Of a stretch of 14,212 nt of DNA, positions 14,184 to 14,212 are shown piece by piece. The notes under the pieces are model-generated. The model worked only from the letters and a program-made list of their open reading frames with translations. It did no database searches and had not been told where the DNA came from. Source of the DNA: an uncultured Clostridia bacterium (GTDB lineage: Bacteria > Bacillota > Clostridia > TANB77 > CAG-508); the NCBI GenBank assembly GCA_948857205.1, contig CAQPRV010000005.1, positions 1 to 14,212 on the forward strand. Direction: 5' to 3'. The position numbers were made by a program, and so were the translations under genes. Positions within the stretch are counted from its first letter, which is position 1; each line of letters opens with the position of its first letter.

Positions 14184-14212
14184 AAATTGTACAAAAAAGT
14201 ATTGACAATCCA
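14173..14212 (+). repeat. Right inverted repeat of the IS, with an outward -35 box
   Basis: Forty bases forming the imperfect mirror of 13008-13047. It contains a perfect TTGACA at 14202-14207 pointing out of the element, five bases from its end. It could activate adjacent genes or join with the left-end TATAAT in a circle junction. The window ends on its last base. Confidence 0.85.

Larger units (their letters stand above)
13008..14212 (+). mobile_element. Complete IS3-family insertion sequence (IS150-like), about 1205 bp
   Basis: The element starts TGGATTGG at 13008 and ends with the complementary TTGACAATCCA at 14212, the TG...CA ends of the IS3 family. The terminal 40 bases are imperfect inverted repeats: both begin TGGATTG and both carry TAAGGACA at positions 33-40. 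Inside are two ORFs in the +1/-1 frame arrangement typical of the family, both intact. The size is normal. The right flank lies outside the window, so a target-site duplication cannot be checked. Its codons are slightly different (many AGA and ATA), as is common for IS genes in AT-rich hosts. Confidence 0.93.

Noticed and set aside
1..14212. CRISPR array, prophage or defence island
   Set aside because: I saw no regularly spaced repeats, integrase, phage structural gene or recognisable defence gene.

Overview
The window is very AT-rich, with Shine-Dalgarno sites of the AGGAGG type, mostly TAA stops and A/T-ending codons. Together with a radA-disA pair, a transketolase split into two subunits, a TrhA (hemolysin III) protein and a likely Firmicutes-type 6S RNA, this points to a low-GC Firmicute, most likely a Clostridia member. 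No species can be named from the sequence alone. Almost all genes lie on the minus strand. Only a broken dipeptidase gene and a terminal insertion sequence lie on the plus strand.

Layout. 1-740: a small unrecognised ORF, an intrinsic terminator, an imperfect inverted repeat, then tRNA-Gln and tRNA-His (transcribed His then Gln) under a consensus promoter. 746-4061: radA, disA and a membrane-anchored cyclophilin, reading as one minus-strand operon for DNA repair, c-di-AMP signalling and protein folding. 4062-4311: intergenic stretch with a long imperfect hairpin. 4312-6144: transketolase N- and C-terminal subunits. 6286-7598: dtd (D-aminoacyl-tRNA deacylase), a NUDIX hydrolase and the first part of a HAD-type 5'-nucleotidase, tightly packed. 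7832-9243: a PepV-like M20 dipeptidase on the plus strand, with its own promoter but two +1 frameshifts. 9311-9577: a bidirectional terminator and a probable 6S RNA. 9811-10485: trhA with a perfect promoter. 10620-12623: a MepA-like MATE transporter fused to a cytidylate-kinase-like domain. It is preceded by a 5' leader holding a consensus promoter, a 12-codon ORF and a strong intrinsic terminator. 13008-14212: a complete IS3-family (IS150-like) element whose right inverted repeat ends on the last base of the window.

The points most worth a second look are the transporter-kinase fusion and its attenuator-like leader. The leader ORF resembles the start of a cold-shock domain. Next are the split -35/-10 boxes at the two IS ends, which would form a 17-bp-spaced promoter in a circle junction, and the two matching C insertions (A^C^GGA) that break the dipeptidase gene. 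The rest is ordinary clostridial housekeeping content. No CRISPR array, prophage or defence system was found.
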